A stretch of 64,000 nt of DNA from Streptococcus sp. F0442 (GTDB lineage: Bacteria; Bacillota; Bacilli; Lactobacillales; Streptococcaceae): positions 62,001 to 126,000 of the forward strand of contig NZ_KB373314.1 of assembly GCF_000314795.2 (NCBI RefSeq), written 5' to 3'. Shown one piece after another: positions 17,154-27,150 of this stretch. The translations under genes were made by a program, and so were the position numbers. How positions within the stretch are numbered: the stretch's first letter is position 1; the number at the start of each line of letters is the position of its first letter. Below the pieces are notes generated by a model, which was given only the letters and a program-made list of their open reading frames with translations, did not search any database and was not told where the DNA came from.

Positions 17154-17831
17154 ATGAGTTATATAAAAGTATCAAATCAGATTGAAGAAGCTAGCTTTAA
17201 AAAGATTCAAGAAATCATTGATCAGGAACATCCAGATATTGTTTTTGATAATCCATTTCATGAAGCAGTTTGGAAACGAGTTGTTTTTGCGAGTGCAGAT
17301 TTCGATTACCTCTACAATATCAAATTTTCAAATGATGCTATCGACCATATTCTAGATGTTATCAAAAATAAGGGAACCATTTTTACAGATACGACCATGG
17401 TTCTAGGTGGATTTAATAAAAGAATCTTGGATGAACTAGGGGTGGCCTACAGATGTTTGGTCAATGAACCAGCAATCTTTGAAGAAGCTAAGGCAAAAGG
17501 GATCACTCGTTCTATGGCAGCGGTAGAACATGCGGCCAATGAATTGGGTCCTAAATTGTTTGTCTTCGGAAACGCTCCAACTTCTATCTTTAAAGTCTTG
17601 GATATGGTAGAAGAAGGAACACTAGTCCCTGATGCTGTTATTGGTGTTCCGGTTGGCTTTGTCGGTGCAGCTGAATCAAAACAGAAGCTTCATGATAGTC
17701 CAATTCCTTCTATTGTTGCATTGGGAAGTAAGGGTGGAAGTACGATTGCAGCAGCAGTGGTCAATGCCATTCTGTACCAGTACAAACAAGAAATGGATGA
17801 TTACCAACGCTTCGTAGTCCCAAATAATTAA
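17154..17831 (+). CDS. CbiC paralogue lacking the catalytic histidine
   Basis: A 225-residue homologue of the preceding CbiC (shared MSYIK start, EE.SF.KIQ, DFDYLYN.KF, FG.APTS.F). At the position of the catalytic histidine it has F45 (KRVVFASADFDYLY in place of KRAIHTTGDFDYLY). The reading frame is intact and well conserved, so it is not a decayed pseudogene. It may be a pseudoenzyme that binds the ring or partners with CbiC, or may have another role. ATG 17154 is used; an in-frame ATG at 17130 lies inside the previous gene. Confidence 0.85.
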   Translation: MSYIKVSNQIEEASFKKIQEIIDQEHPDIVFDNPFHEAVWKRVVFASADFDYLYNIKFSNDAIDHILDVIKNKGTIFTDTTMVLGGFNKRILDELGVAYRCLVNEPAIFEEAKAKGITRSMAAVEHAANELGPKLFVFGNAPTSIFKVLDMVEEGTLVPDAVIGVPVGFVGAAESKQKLHDSPIPSIVALGSKGGSTIAAAVVNAILYQYKQEMDDYQRFVVPNN

Positions 17832-17853
17832 GTCGTGAAGGAAATGGAACTAT

Positions 17854-18978
17854 ATGGATGATTACGCATATGTCAATGGAAAAAAACTAAGAAAAGGGTT
17901 CACTACTGGAACTTGTGCGACAGCTGCTACAGCCGCAGCGATTAGCATGATTCTCAATCAAGATATCGAAGAAAAAGTTACAGTTTCTACGGCGAATGGA
18001 GTCGAAGTAACAATGGATATCAAAAATCCTTCTTTTGGTGAACTGACTGCTAGTGCCGCTGTCGAAAAAGATGGTGGTGATGATGCAGATGCGACGCACG
18101 GACTCCTGATTTATTCGACAGTGACTCTCTTACCAGATTCAAATGACATTGAGATCGATGGAGGAGAAGGTGTTGGTCGCGTCACACAAAAAGGGCTGAA
18201 ATGCGATGTTGGAATGGCCGCAATCAACCCAACTCCTCGGGCTATGATTGAAAAAACAGCCCGACAATTACTGGGTCCAAACTGCGGAGCGAAAATTATT
18301 ATTTCGGTACCGGGTGGGGAAGAAACAGCCAAGTTGACCTATAATTCACGCTTAGGAATTGTAGGAGGGATCTCCATTTTGGGGACGACAGGAATTGTCA
18401 ATCCTATGTCGGAAGAGAGTTGGAAAGCCTCTATTACGATTGAATTAACCATGTTATACAATCAAGGCTATCGGTCTGTTGTGTTAGCTCCCGGAAATTA
18501 TGGTGAGGACTTTGCGACCAATGTGCTGGGGATTCCACCTCATCGAATTGTGAACATGAGTAACTTTGTTGGGCATGTCCTTAAAGAAGTCCAGCGGATT
18601 GGCTTTACTCGCGTCCTGATGGTTGGTCACATGGGTAAATTTGTCAAGGTCGCTGGTGGGATTTTCTCAACTCACAGTAAAGACTCAGATGCGCGAATGG
18701 AAATCATTATGGCTAATCTAGCCTTGCTAGGGGCTCCAGTTGAACTTCTTGAGAAAGTCGATCAGTGTATTACAACAGATGCGGCTGGAACTTTAATTGA
18801 GGAGTATCACTACGAAGAAGTTTATCAAGTGCTGGTGGACAAGATGAAATTCCGTTCGGAGCGGTTGCTGCGGAATCGGAAGCCGGAAGTCAGCATTGAT
18901 GTAGTAACCTTTGGGACAGAAGCTGGGTACCTAGCCTCAACCCAAACATTAGAAGAAATAGCGGAGGAATGGACGTGA
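17854..18978 (+). CDS. cbiD: CbiD, cobalt-precorrin-5B C1-methyltransferase
   Basis: A 374-residue CbiD-family protein that methylates C-1 during ring contraction in the anaerobic pathway. The N-terminus has LRKGFTTGTCATAATAA, and GGDDADATHG and APGNYGEDFA are also family marks. GAAGGAA lies upstream. It overlaps cbiE by 10 bases. It is a marker of the oxygen-independent route. Confidence 0.97.
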   Translation: MDDYAYVNGKKLRKGFTTGTCATAATAAAISMILNQDIEEKVTVSTANGVEVTMDIKNPSFGELTASAAVEKDGGDDADATHGLLIYSTVTLLPDSNDIEIDGGEGVGRVTQKGLKCDVGMAAINPTPRAMIEKTARQLLGPNCGAKIIISVPGGEETAKLTYNSRLGIVGGISILGTTGIVNPMSEESWKASITIELTMLYNQGYRSVVLAPGNYGEDFATNVLGIPPHRIVNMSNFVGHVLKEVQRIGFTRVLMVGHMGKFVKVAGGIFSTHSKDSDARMEIIMANLALLGAPVELLEKVDQCITTDAAGTLIEEYHYEEVYQVLVDKMKFRSERLLRNRKPEVSIDVVTFGTEAGYLASTQTLEEIAEEWT

Positions 18979-19595
18979 TCTATGTAATTGGAATAGGGCC
19001 AGGAGCCCCTTCCTATGGACTTTTGGGAAGTGAAGAGATCTATCAGAAGGCAGACTATATTCTTGGAAGTGAGCGACATTTAGAAATCCTTCCAGCTGCC
19101 TATCAAGAAAAAGGGGTTGTACCTCCAAAGAAACTTGCGGAGTTGGCTCAATTAATCGAGTCTTATCCAGAAGATGCAACCATTCTTTATCTAGCATCGG
19201 GCGATCCCCTGATCTATGGTTTGGGAAAATGGTTGTCTGAGAAATTTAAAGGGCGCGTGGTGGTTCAGCCTGGGATTTCTTCCTTCCAGTATCTCGCGAG
19301 CAAAGTCTTTCTCCCTATGAATGATGCCTACTTAACAAGTAGCCATGCAAAAATTCCTGATTTTGATTTCTTGCTTTCTCTACCCAAGGTATTTATGGTG
19401 ACGGATAAGAAAATTGGTCCCTATGAAATAGCGCAAGAAGTGATGAAACGGGGATTGAAAAAAGTCTTAATCATTGGTGAAAATCTTAGCTATGAAGATG
19501 AAAAAATTGAAATTTTAGCAGAGGACCAAGTGATTGATCGTCAATATGAAATGAATGTGGTGGTGATACTAAATGAAGGATTCGGCATTTATTAG
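18969..19595 (+). CDS. cbiE: CbiE, cobalt-precorrin-7 C5-methyltransferase
   Basis: A 208-residue SAM-dependent methyltransferase with the tetrapyrrole methylase fold: N-terminal VIGIGPGAPSYGLLG, then LASGDPLIYGLG and QPGISSFQYLASK. It methylates C-5; in some bacteria CbiE and CbiT are fused, while here they are separate but overlap by 23 bases. Confidence 0.94.
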   Translation: MDVIYVIGIGPGAPSYGLLGSEEIYQKADYILGSERHLEILPAAYQEKGVVPPKKLAELAQLIESYPEDATILYLASGDPLIYGLGKWLSEKFKGRVVVQPGISSFQYLASKVFLPMNDAYLTSSHAKIPDFDFLLSLPKVFMVTDKKIGPYEIAQEVMKRGLKKVLIIGENLSYEDEKIEILAEDQVIDRQYEMNVVVILNEGFGIY

Positions 19596-20136
19596 AGCAA
19601 AGGTCCCAATGACAAAAGAAGAAGTCAGGGCTATCAGTATTGATAAATTGGACTTACACAAGGCAAAGAGAATGTTGGATGTTGGCTCTGGTACGGGCAG
19701 TGTAACGATTCAAGCAGCTGTTTCCTTTCCAAATTTGGAAGTCGTTGCAATTGAACAAAATGAAGATGCTGTTGCCTTGACACAGGAGAATATTGACTAC
19801 TTTGGCTGTCAGAATATTACTCTGATAAAAGGCAAAGCTCCTGTTGAGCTAGAAGGTCAATTCGATGCGATATTTGTCGGTGGAACCGGTGGCAACATGG
19901 CAGAAATCTTTGAGTGGTGTGAACATCTGTTAGTTCCGGGAGGGCGCTTTGTGTTAAACTTTATCCTCTTGGAAAATGCTATGGAAGCGATTCAACTTGC
20001 TGAAGAGATGGAATGGCAAGACTTAGATGTTGTATCCATTCAAGCGAGCAGATGGTCTGCCCTAGGAAAAGGGCATTATTTCAAACAGCAAAACCCTACC
20101 ATTATTGTTTCAGCTGTGAAACCAGAAAGGAAATAA
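19573..20136 (+). CDS. cbiT: CbiT, cobalt-precorrin-6B C15-methyltransferase (decarboxylating)
   Basis: A 187-residue class I methyltransferase with the SAM-binding motif [16 protein letters not shown] and [13 protein letters not shown]. It methylates C-15 and decarboxylates the C-12 acetate chain. The ATG lies inside the end of cbiE, so translation is probably coupled. The partner CbiE methylates C-5 of the same intermediate series. Confidence 0.95.
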   Translation: MKDSAFIRAKVPMTKEEVRAISIDKLDLHKAKRMLDVGSGTGSVTIQAAVSFPNLEVVAIEQNEDAVALTQENIDYFGCQNITLIKGKAPVELEGQFDAIFVGGTGGNMAEIFEWCEHLLVPGGRFVLNFILLENAMEAIQLAEEMEWQDLDVVSIQASRWSALGKGHYFKQQNPTIIVSAVKPERK

Positions 20137-20140
20137 AGGT

Positions 20141-20914
20141 ATGTCAATTGTACATTTTGTAGGCGCAGGACCTGGTGATGTGGAGCTCATTACCCTAAAA
20201 GGTTATCGAAAATTATCCAAAGCGGATGTGGTCATTTATGCGGGCTCTCTCGTGAATCCTGATCTTCTTCAATATTGTAAAAAAGGTGCGGAGATTCATG
20301 ATAGCGCGTCTATGCATTTGATGGAAATTATCGATGTCATGGAAGAAGCAGTGAAAGCTGGAAAAGACGTCGTTCGCTTACAAACAGGTGATTTCTCTAT
20401 CTATGGTTCTATTCGTGAGCAAACAGAAGAGATGAAGAAGAGAGGAATTGAGTTTGACTGTATTCCTGGGGTGAGCTCTTTCCTAGGAGCTGCCTCAAGT
20501 ATTGGAACAGAATATACGGTCCCTGAAGTCTCTCAAAGTGTGATTATCACTCGCATGGCCGGACGGACCCCTGTTCCTGAACGAGAATCCCTTCGAAGCT
20601 ATGCTCAGCACAGAACTTCTATGGCCATTTTCTTATCTGTACAGGGGATTGAAAAAGTGGTGGCTGAATTGGTTGAGGGTGGCTATCCAATAGAAACACC
20701 TGTCGCAGTAATCTATAAGGCAACTTGGCCAGATGAACGCAAGGTCTTTGGGACATTGGAGACCATTACTGAGAAGGTCAAAGAAGCTAAAATTAGAAAA
20801 ACTGCCTTGATTTTAGTTGGAGATTTCTTGGGTGAAGAATTTTACTACTCTAAGCTCTATCACAAAGATTTCCACCATGAATTCCGTAAAGGATTGAGTT
20901 CGCATGCTAAATGA
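20141..20914 (+). CDS. cbiF: CbiF, cobalt-precorrin-4 C11-methyltransferase
   Basis: A 257-residue tetrapyrrole methylase ([56 protein letters not shown]). It adds the C-11 methyl group. AAAGG precedes the ATG by a few bases. Typical length for the family. It overlaps cbiG by 11 bases. Confidence 0.96.
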   Translation: MSIVHFVGAGPGDVELITLKGYRKLSKADVVIYAGSLVNPDLLQYCKKGAEIHDSASMHLMEIIDVMEEAVKAGKDVVRLQTGDFSIYGSIREQTEEMKKRGIEFDCIPGVSSFLGAASSIGTEYTVPEVSQSVIITRMAGRTPVPERESLRSYAQHRTSMAIFLSVQGIEKVVAELVEGGYPIETPVAVIYKATWPDERKVFGTLETITEKVKEAKIRKTALILVGDFLGEEFYYSKLYHKDFHHEFRKGLSSHAK

Positions 20915-21962
20915 TTCCCCTCGTTACGCCATTGTGGCGGTTACTAACAACGCAAAAAATCTCGGATTAGAGCTCAAGGAAAAACTTGGGATTGATTGTC
21001 CGGTCTATACCACTGTGAAAATCGCTGACTCTCGAACGGTACCGATTGAAGGACGTGTCATTGAAGGACTTCGGACGGTATTCCAAGAAGTGGATGTCTT
21101 GATTTGTATCATGGCGATTGGTGCGGTTGTCAGAGGCATTGCTCCCGTTATTAAAGACAAAACAACAGATCCTGCTGTAATCGTGATGGATGAAAAAGCC
21201 AATCATGTGATTAGTTTATTGAGTGGTCACTTGGGTGGGGCCAATCAGGTTACACTTAAAATTGCTGAATTATTAGATTCAAATCCAGTGATCACGACTG
21301 CAACAGATACACAAAATGTTGTAGCCTTGGATAATATTGCGAAAGAAGTAAATGGGTGGCGGGAAGAATTGCGCCACTTAGTGAAAGTATTTAATTCTTA
21401 TCTAGCAAATAAGGACTGTGTCTATTTTTATCAAGAAAAGCCTTGGGTGTCTGACCTGAGAGGTCTAACAGTGATTGAAGAAAATCAGATTCAGGAAGTC
21501 CTTGCTTCTAAGAGCCCATTTATTTGGTTGACCTCTCAAGCAGTTGAGGTTGACGAAGAAGTGGTAGCCCTGATTCATCCAAAACCCTATGTTTTAGGAG
21601 TTGGAGCAAAGAAGGATCTTCCACCTTCCACATTTATGGAATCTTTTCGTGCCTTTTGTGAACTAGAGGGAATCTCCGGTTCGGAAATCGCAAAAATTGC
21701 TAGTATTGATGTCAAAAAAAATGAACAGGCGATACTAGAATTAGCCCAACACCTTGACTGTCCTTTCCAAACCTACTCTAAGGAGGAACTGCTAGTGGTG
21801 GCGGATAAATATCCGCAATCGGAATTTGTTAAGAAGACTGTTGGGGTTGGAAGTGTGGCGCTTGCTAGCGCGGACCTTGCAAGTAAAGGAAATGTGCTGA
21901 CCAAACGGTTTGCACAAAATGGTGCGACATTTGCACTTGGTAAATTAGGTAACAATTATTAA
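20904..21962 (+). CDS. cbiG: CbiG, cobalt-precorrin-5A hydrolase
   Basis: A 352-residue CbiG that opens the delta-lactone and releases acetaldehyde during anaerobic ring contraction. It shows the three family parts: an N-terminal region ([31 protein letters not shown]), a variable middle, and a C-terminal domain ([16 protein letters not shown]-like segment [26 protein letters not shown]). The released acetaldehyde could feed the same pool as ethanolamine breakdown. Confidence 0.95.
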   Translation: MLNDSPRYAIVAVTNNAKNLGLELKEKLGIDCPVYTTVKIADSRTVPIEGRVIEGLRTVFQEVDVLICIMAIGAVVRGIAPVIKDKTTDPAVIVMDEKANHVISLLSGHLGGANQVTLKIAELLDSNPVITTATDTQNVVALDNIAKEVNGWREELRHLVKVFNSYLANKDCVYFYQEKPWVSDLRGLTVIEENQIQEVLASKSPFIWLTSQAVEVDEEVVALIHPKPYVLGVGAKKDLPPSTFMESFRAFCELEGISGSEIAKIASIDVKKNEQAILELAQHLDCPFQTYSKEELLVVADKYPQSEFVKKTVGVGSVALASADLASKGNVLTKRFAQNGATFALGKLGNNY

Positions 21963-21987
21963 ATATTAAATTTAAGGAGCAATAAAT

Positions 21988-22713
21988 ATGTTATACGTTA
22001 TTGGACTTGGCCCAGGTAAAGAAGAATTGATGTCTCAAGAGGCATTGGAAGCAATCAAGGATTGTGAAATTATTGTAGGGTATTCTACCTACATGCGTCT
22101 GATCAAAGATCTTGTAAAAGATAAAGAAATGGTTGCAACTGGTATGCGTCATGAAATTGAACGCTGTCAAAAAGCCATTGATCTAGCTCACGAAACTGGA
22201 AAAAATGTTGGGGTCGTTTCGAGTGGGGATGCCGGTGTCTATGGAATGGCTGGATTGATCCTTGAATTGTTGGAAGAGAACGATACTCTTGAAGTAAAAG
22301 TTGTACCTGGAATTACAGCAAGCCTTGGAGCAGCTGCAGTGATGGGAGCACCTCTCATGAACGACTTCTGTCATATTTCACTTAGTGACTTGATGACTCC
22401 ATGGGAAATGATTGAAAAACGTCTTCATGCAGCAGCACAAGGTGACTTTGTTGTTTGTTTATACAATCCAAGAAGTAAAGGTCGTCCAGAGCACTTAGCA
22501 AGAGCGCTTGAAATTATGTCTGAATACAAAGCCAAAGATACAATTGTCGGTATCGGTAAGGATATCGGACGTAAGGAAGAACAAATTGTGCTTACTACGA
22601 TTGAAGACTTAGATGAAACTCTTGTAGACATGACTACAATTGTCATTGTTGGAAACAAAGAGACTTATGTGAAAAATGGTCGCATGATCACACCTCGAGG
22701 ATATACACTATGA
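21988..22713 (+). CDS. cbiH: CbiH, cobalt-precorrin-3 C17-methyltransferase
   Basis: A 241-residue tetrapyrrole methylase (LYVIGLGPGKEELMSQEAL, VSSGDAGVYGMAGL, VPGITASLGAAAVMGAPL, CLYNPRSKGRPEHL). It methylates C-17 with ring contraction. AAGGAG lies 9 bases before the ATG. Codon use is more biased to major streptococcal codons than in the neighbouring genes. It overlaps cbiJ by 4 bases. Confidence 0.96.
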   Translation: MLYVIGLGPGKEELMSQEALEAIKDCEIIVGYSTYMRLIKDLVKDKEMVATGMRHEIERCQKAIDLAHETGKNVGVVSSGDAGVYGMAGLILELLEENDTLEVKVVPGITASLGAAAVMGAPLMNDFCHISLSDLMTPWEMIEKRLHAAAQGDFVVCLYNPRSKGRPEHLARALEIMSEYKAKDTIVGIGKDIGRKEEQIVLTTIEDLDETLVDMTTIVIVGNKETYVKNGRMITPRGYTL

Positions 22714-23471
22714 TAAAACTACTTTTCGGTGGAACAGCTGAAAGTACAGAGATTCTTGAATTCCTCTCGCAAAAGAATATCCCAGTGACTACCTCTGTTG
22801 TGTCGGATTATGGCCGCCATTTAGCTTCTAAATTTGGGCAGGACGTGGTCCAAGGAAGAATGACAGCTGACCAAATGGTTGCTTTCATCAAAGAGAATGA
22901 CGTTGATGAAATTATTGATGCTTCGCATCCCTTTGCGGATATTGTCTCTCAAGAAGCGATGAAAGCAGCGAATCAGGCTGGAATTCCATATGTGCGCTTT
23001 GAACGACAAGCTACCATCGACTTATCGGGTGCTACCGTTGTCCATTCGACAGAAGAAGCTATTGAATACATCAAAGAGAAAGAGTATAAAACAGTCTATT
23101 TAGGAACTGGAAGCAAAACCTTGCCACTTTTTGTTCATGGTTTACCAGAGTCGCGTATTGTGGTTCGTGTTCTTCCAACTTCGGAAGTTCTAAAAGGTTG
23201 TGAAGAGTTGGGACTTGTTCCGGATCAAATTGATGCTATCAAGGCTCCTTTCTCTAAAGAGTGCAACAAGCAATTGCTGGCTCGCTCCAAAGCGGAAGTG
23301 TTTGTTTCCAAAGAAAGTGGAAGTATTGGTGGGATTCGAGAAAAAATCGAAGGCTGTCAAGAACTTGGAATGGATTGTGTGATTATTTCACGACCTATTG
23401 TCAACTATCCTAAAGTAGTGTCAACTATTGAGGAATTGGAAACTCATTTAAAGAAAGAGGTGAATGGATGA
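22710..23471 (+). CDS. cbiJ: CbiJ, cobalt-precorrin-6A reductase
   Basis: A 253-residue CobK/CbiJ-family reductase that uses NAD(P)H to reduce the macrocycle. Visible features are LLFGGTAESTEILEFL at the N-terminus, DASHPFADIVSQEA, a YVRFERQ segment, and SKESGSIGGIREKI near the C-terminus. It overlaps both neighbours by 4 bases (ATGA type). Confidence 0.94.
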   Translation: MIKLLFGGTAESTEILEFLSQKNIPVTTSVVSDYGRHLASKFGQDVVQGRMTADQMVAFIKENDVDEIIDASHPFADIVSQEAMKAANQAGIPYVRFERQATIDLSGATVVHSTEEAIEYIKEKEYKTVYLGTGSKTLPLFVHGLPESRIVVRVLPTSEVLKGCEELGLVPDQIDAIKAPFSKECNKQLLARSKAEVFVSKESGSIGGIREKIEGCQELGMDCVIISRPIVNYPKVVSTIEELETHLKKEVNG

Positions 23472-24928
23472 GCGGCTTTGTTAGTTTAGTAGGTGCGGGT
23501 CCAGGAGATGAAGAATTAATCTCTCTTAAAGGAGCACGGAGACTTGAAGAAGCGGATGTTCTCATCTATGACCGCTTAGTAAATCCTATGCTTCTGTCCT
23601 ACACAAAAGCGAACTGTGAAAAGATCTATGTTGGTAAGATTCCTAATCAACCTTGTGTTTCTCAAGAAAAAATTGAAGAAGTCTTGGTTGCAAAAGCCAA
23701 AGAAGGGAAAAAAGTTGTTCGCCTAAAAAGTGGCGATCCCTATATCTTTGGCCGAGGAGGAGAGGAAGCTCAAACTCTTATTCAAGAAGGGATTCCCTTT
23801 GAAGTTGTACCAGGAATTACCTCAGCTATAGCAGGCCTTGCCTATGCAGGTATTCCCATGACCTTTAGAAATATCGCGACTAGCTTCCATGTCTTTACTG
23901 GCCATCTACAAGATGCCAGTGAAGCATTGAACTGGGATGCGATTTCCCACTTAAAAGGAACTTTAGTCTTCCTTATGGGAATGAAAAACTTGCAGACCAT
24001 TTGTGAAGAATTGATGGTTCGTGGTTACGATAAGGAAACTCCGGTTGCGATTATCGAATGGGCTACTCATCCTCAACAACGTTCCATCGATGGAAAATTA
24101 GAGACCATTGTTGAACTGGCTGAAAAACACCAGATGAAAGCGCCAAGTTTAATTGTGATTGGTGACGTCGTTGCTTTCCGTAAGGAATTAAACTACCATG
24201 AAAAACTTCCTTTATTTGGTCGAACTATTTTGGTTCAAGAAACGCCAAATGCTAAACTTCCAAAACTGTTGAAGGATGCTGGGGCGACAGTTTACGCTTT
24301 TCAGTCTCCAAGTAAATTGCTTGCAAAAGAATTGTCACTACCTGAACTCTCTAGCATTGATGGGCTATTGATCACTGATCCTAGCTCTTGGAAATTCTTT
24401 GTTGCCTATTTGCAACAAGAAGATCTGGATATTCGGAGTCTCAGCCATCTGAAGATTGTAGCAAGTGGACATCATACCATCAAGACCATTAAAGAAGCAG
24501 GTATTCGCCTCTATGATCAAATCAATGATGTTGCAGAAGAGAATTTTGTAAAACGGATGAGTGAGCAAGAAGGAAACTGGATCATTCTCACTTCTGATAT
24601 TAAGGAAAAAGCAGTAGCAGAAGTTTTGAACTTCCCGATCTACACCACTCATACTGTGGCCTTTGAAAATGAATCATTCTCTTATCATGCAGAGGATATT
24701 CAGCTTGTTTGTTTACCAAATTCTGCTGCGGCCTACCACTTTGTTTTGATGGCAGAGAAAACCCAAGAGAATTGGAAAGAGAAGCCCATTATCATTATGG
24801 GAGACAATACCAGATCTGTCTTGGAAAAAGCAGGCTATCATCACTTGATTGAATCGGAAGAAAAGACCTTAAAATCTGTTTGTAAAGCTTGCCAAACTTT
24901 TTTTAGAAGGGAAAGTGAAAATGAGTAA
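23468..24928 (+). CDS. cobA: CobA-HemD fusion: uroporphyrinogen-III C-methyltransferase with uroporphyrinogen-III synthase domain
   Basis: A 486-residue two-domain protein. Residues 1-245 are SUMT/CobA (VSLVGAGPGDEELISLKGA, RLKSGDPYIFGRGGEE, VPGITSAIAGLAYAGIPMTFR), which makes precorrin-2. Residues about 250-486 are a HemD-like domain (GRTILVQETP near the start, LLITDPSSWKFF, KIVASGHHTIKTIKEAG). A free-standing HemD is encoded at 33644, so the genome has two HemD domains. The HemD part here is less conserved to the eye and might be partly degenerate. Confidence 0.93.
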   Translation: MSGFVSLVGAGPGDEELISLKGARRLEEADVLIYDRLVNPMLLSYTKANCEKIYVGKIPNQPCVSQEKIEEVLVAKAKEGKKVVRLKSGDPYIFGRGGEEAQTLIQEGIPFEVVPGITSAIAGLAYAGIPMTFRNIATSFHVFTGHLQDASEALNWDAISHLKGTLVFLMGMKNLQTICEELMVRGYDKETPVAIIEWATHPQQRSIDGKLETIVELAEKHQMKAPSLIVIGDVVAFRKELNYHEKLPLFGRTILVQETPNAKLPKLLKDAGATVYAFQSPSKLLAKELSLPELSSIDGLLITDPSSWKFFVAYLQQEDLDIRSLSHLKIVASGHHTIKTIKEAGIRLYDQINDVAEENFVKRMSEQEGNWIILTSDIKEKAVAEVLNFPIYTTHTVAFENESFSYHAEDIQLVCLPNSAAAYHFVLMAEKTQENWKEKPIIIMGDNTRSVLEKAGYHHLIESEEKTLKSVCKACQTFFRRESENE

Positions 24929-25688
24929 AGCGATTATAGTTGTTAGTTTCGGGACGACCTATCCTGAAACACGTAAGAAAACCATTCAAGCCTGTGAAGA
25001 AGCCATCCAAAAACGATTCCCTGATTTTCAAGTGTATCGTGCCTTCACTTCGAATGTTGTCATTAAGAGAATTAAGGAAAACGAAGGAATCACAGTTCCA
25101 ACAGTTAATCAACTATTGGAACAATTGAAAAAGGATGGTGTCAGGAAAGTATACATTCAACCGCTTCATGTTATTCTAGGAAGTGAGTATGAAAAAGTCC
25201 TTCATCAAGCCAACCAATTGAAACATGAATTTGACATTCTAAAAATTGGAAAACCGTTACTCTTTAGTGAAGAGGATTATGAACGGGTGGGAGATATTCT
25301 TGTTGAAGAATACGGTCAATATGATGCGCAAGAAGCGACTATCTTGATGGGACATGGTAGTCAGCACTATGCCTTTACAGCTTATGCTGCATTAGACCAC
25401 ATGCTGATGGACACACCGGTTTATATCGGGTGTGTGGAATCTTATCCACCAGTAGAGGACCTTGAAAAACGGCTGGAAGCTAAGGGCATTAAAAAAGTAC
25501 ATCTTGCTCCATTTATGTTGGTTGCAGGAGATCATGCAACAAATGATTTGTGTTCGGATGAAGAAGGCTCATGGAAACACTTTTTCACAGAAAAAGGCTA
25601 TCAAGTGGAAACACACTTGATTGGACTTGGGGAATACCCAAGTGTTCAAGAACTTTATGTTCAACACTTAGAACAAATCATTCAATAG
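24921..25688 (+). CDS. cbiK: CbiK, anaerobic sirohydrochlorin cobaltochelatase
   Basis: A 255-residue single-subunit chelatase that inserts cobalt into sirohydrochlorin. It starts SKAIIVVSFGTTYPETRKK, and carries the two expected active-site histidines in ILMGHGSQHYAF and LVAGDHATNDL. ATG 24921 behind AGAAGGG is preferred to the in-frame GTG at 24915. It marks the early-cobalt-insertion pathway and depends on cobalt from CbiMNQO. Confidence 0.96.
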   Translation: MSKAIIVVSFGTTYPETRKKTIQACEEAIQKRFPDFQVYRAFTSNVVIKRIKENEGITVPTVNQLLEQLKKDGVRKVYIQPLHVILGSEYEKVLHQANQLKHEFDILKIGKPLLFSEEDYERVGDILVEEYGQYDAQEATILMGHGSQHYAFTAYAALDHMLMDTPVYIGCVESYPPVEDLEKRLEAKGIKKVHLAPFMLVAGDHATNDLCSDEEGSWKHFFTEKGYQVETHLIGLGEYPSVQELYVQHLEQIIQ

Positions 25689-25698
25689 GAGGACCATC

Positions 25699-26403
25699 AT
25701 GGCAACATTTTACGGAATTGGGATTGGTCCAGGTGATAGTGAGCTCGTTACCGTTAAAGCAAAGAATATCCTGAATAAATTAGATATCTTGTATACGCCA
25801 GAAGCTAAACGTGGTGCTAAAAGTGTGGCTTTGACGATTGCGAGTCCCTATGTCAGTGATCACTTAGAAATTAAACAACGTCATTTTCCAATGGTTCGTT
25901 CGCTAGAAAAGAAAGAACCTCAGTGGGAACAAATTGCTGCTGAAGTGGTGGAAGATGTGAAGGCTGGGAAAAATGTTGGTTTTATCACGCTTGGAGATCC
26001 AATGGTCTACAGTACCTATAGTTACCTGTTGAGATTAATTGGAGATAGCATCGATACCCAAACAATTCCTGGAATTACCTCATTTGGTAGTATGGCTTCT
26101 GTCTTAGGCCAACCTTTAACCATGGATGAGGAGTCCTTTGCAGTGGTACCTGCTACAGCAGAGGCTGATAAGATTGACCAAGCTTTGGCAATTCATGATA
26201 CTGTCGTCATTATGAAGGTGGCCAGACATTTGGATGTCGTTCTTCCTTTGTTGGAAAAACACGACCTGATTGAAAAAACATTTTTAGTCAGTCACGCTTC
26301 CACAGAAAAGCAAAAGATTCTGTACGGAGTATCAGAATTAACTGTTGATGACAAATTAGATTATTTTACAACCCTATTGGTTAAAAAACATCCATTGGGG
26401 TAA
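25699..26403 (+). CDS. cbiL: CbiL, cobalt-factor II C20-methyltransferase
   Basis: A 234-residue tetrapyrrole methylase (FYGIGIGPGDSELVTVKA, ITLGDPMVYSTYSYLLR, IPGITSFGSMASVLGQPL). It adds the C-20 methyl group after cobalt insertion. AGGAGG lies upstream of the ATG, 10 bases after cbiK. Confidence 0.96.
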   Translation: MATFYGIGIGPGDSELVTVKAKNILNKLDILYTPEAKRGAKSVALTIASPYVSDHLEIKQRHFPMVRSLEKKEPQWEQIAAEVVEDVKAGKNVGFITLGDPMVYSTYSYLLRLIGDSIDTQTIPGITSFGSMASVLGQPLTMDEESFAVVPATAEADKIDQALAIHDTVVIMKVARHLDVVLPLLEKHDLIEKTFLVSHASTEKQKILYGVSELTVDDKLDYFTTLLVKKHPLG

Positions 26404-26421
26404 TGAAAAAGGAGTGATATT

Positions 26422-27150
26422 ATGAAACGAAATAAAAAAATGCTAGCAATTGCTTTATTAGTATTGCTATTCATCTTTAGACCTCAACCTGTTTCAGCTA
26501 TGCACATTATGGAAGGCTATCTCCCATTGGTATGGTGTATCGTTTGGTTCTTACTATTTTTACCATTCTTCATCTTCGGTTTGATCAAGATTAAGAAGAT
26601 TGTTTCAAAAGATCCAAATTCAAAAACTATGTTGGCCTTGTCAGGTGCCTTCATCTTTATCTTATCTTCATTGAAAATCCCTTCCGTAACTGGATCTAGC
26701 TCTCACCCAACTGGTGTAGGTTTGGGAACTGCTATGTTTGGGCCATCAGTTATTAGTGTGTTAGGAACCATTTGTTTGTTGTTCCAAGCTCTTCTTTTAG
26801 CCCACGGTGGTTTGACAACACTTGGTGCTAATGCCTTTTCAATGGCTGTAGTTGGTCCATTTGTTGGATTTGCAGTTTACAAATTCAGCCGTTCTTTGAA
26901 ACTATCTAAACCAATTTCACTCTTCTTGTGTGCGATGATTGCTGACTTGGCAACTTATGCAACAACTTCCCTTCAACTTGGATTGGTTTTCCCAGATCCA
27001 ACTACAGGAGTATTTGGATCTACCATTAAGTTCTTGGGAGTCTTTCTCATTACACAAATTCCAATTGCGATTGTAGAAGGACTACTTACAGTAATCTTCT
27101 ATAACTTGATTTCAGAAAATGCTAGTGAAAGAGAGGGTCTATTCCTATGA
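26422..27150 (+). CDS. cbiM: CbiM, substrate-specific component of the cobalt ECF transporter
   Basis: A 242-residue membrane protein. Residues 1-26 are a signal peptide ending SA, after which the mature protein begins MHIMEGYLP; in this family the N-terminal Met-His group takes part in cobalt coordination. Several membrane segments follow, with SGAFIFILSSLKIPSVTGSSSHPTG. It works with CbiN, CbiQ and CbiO encoded next. AAGGAG lies before the ATG. Confidence 0.97.
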   Translation: MKRNKKMLAIALLVLLFIFRPQPVSAMHIMEGYLPLVWCIVWFLLFLPFFIFGLIKIKKIVSKDPNSKTMLALSGAFIFILSSLKIPSVTGSSSHPTGVGLGTAMFGPSVISVLGTICLLFQALLLAHGGLTTLGANAFSMAVVGPFVGFAVYKFSRSLKLSKPISLFLCAMIADLATYATTSLQLGLVFPDPTTGVFGSTIKFLGVFLITQIPIAIVEGLLTVIFYNLISENASEREGLFL

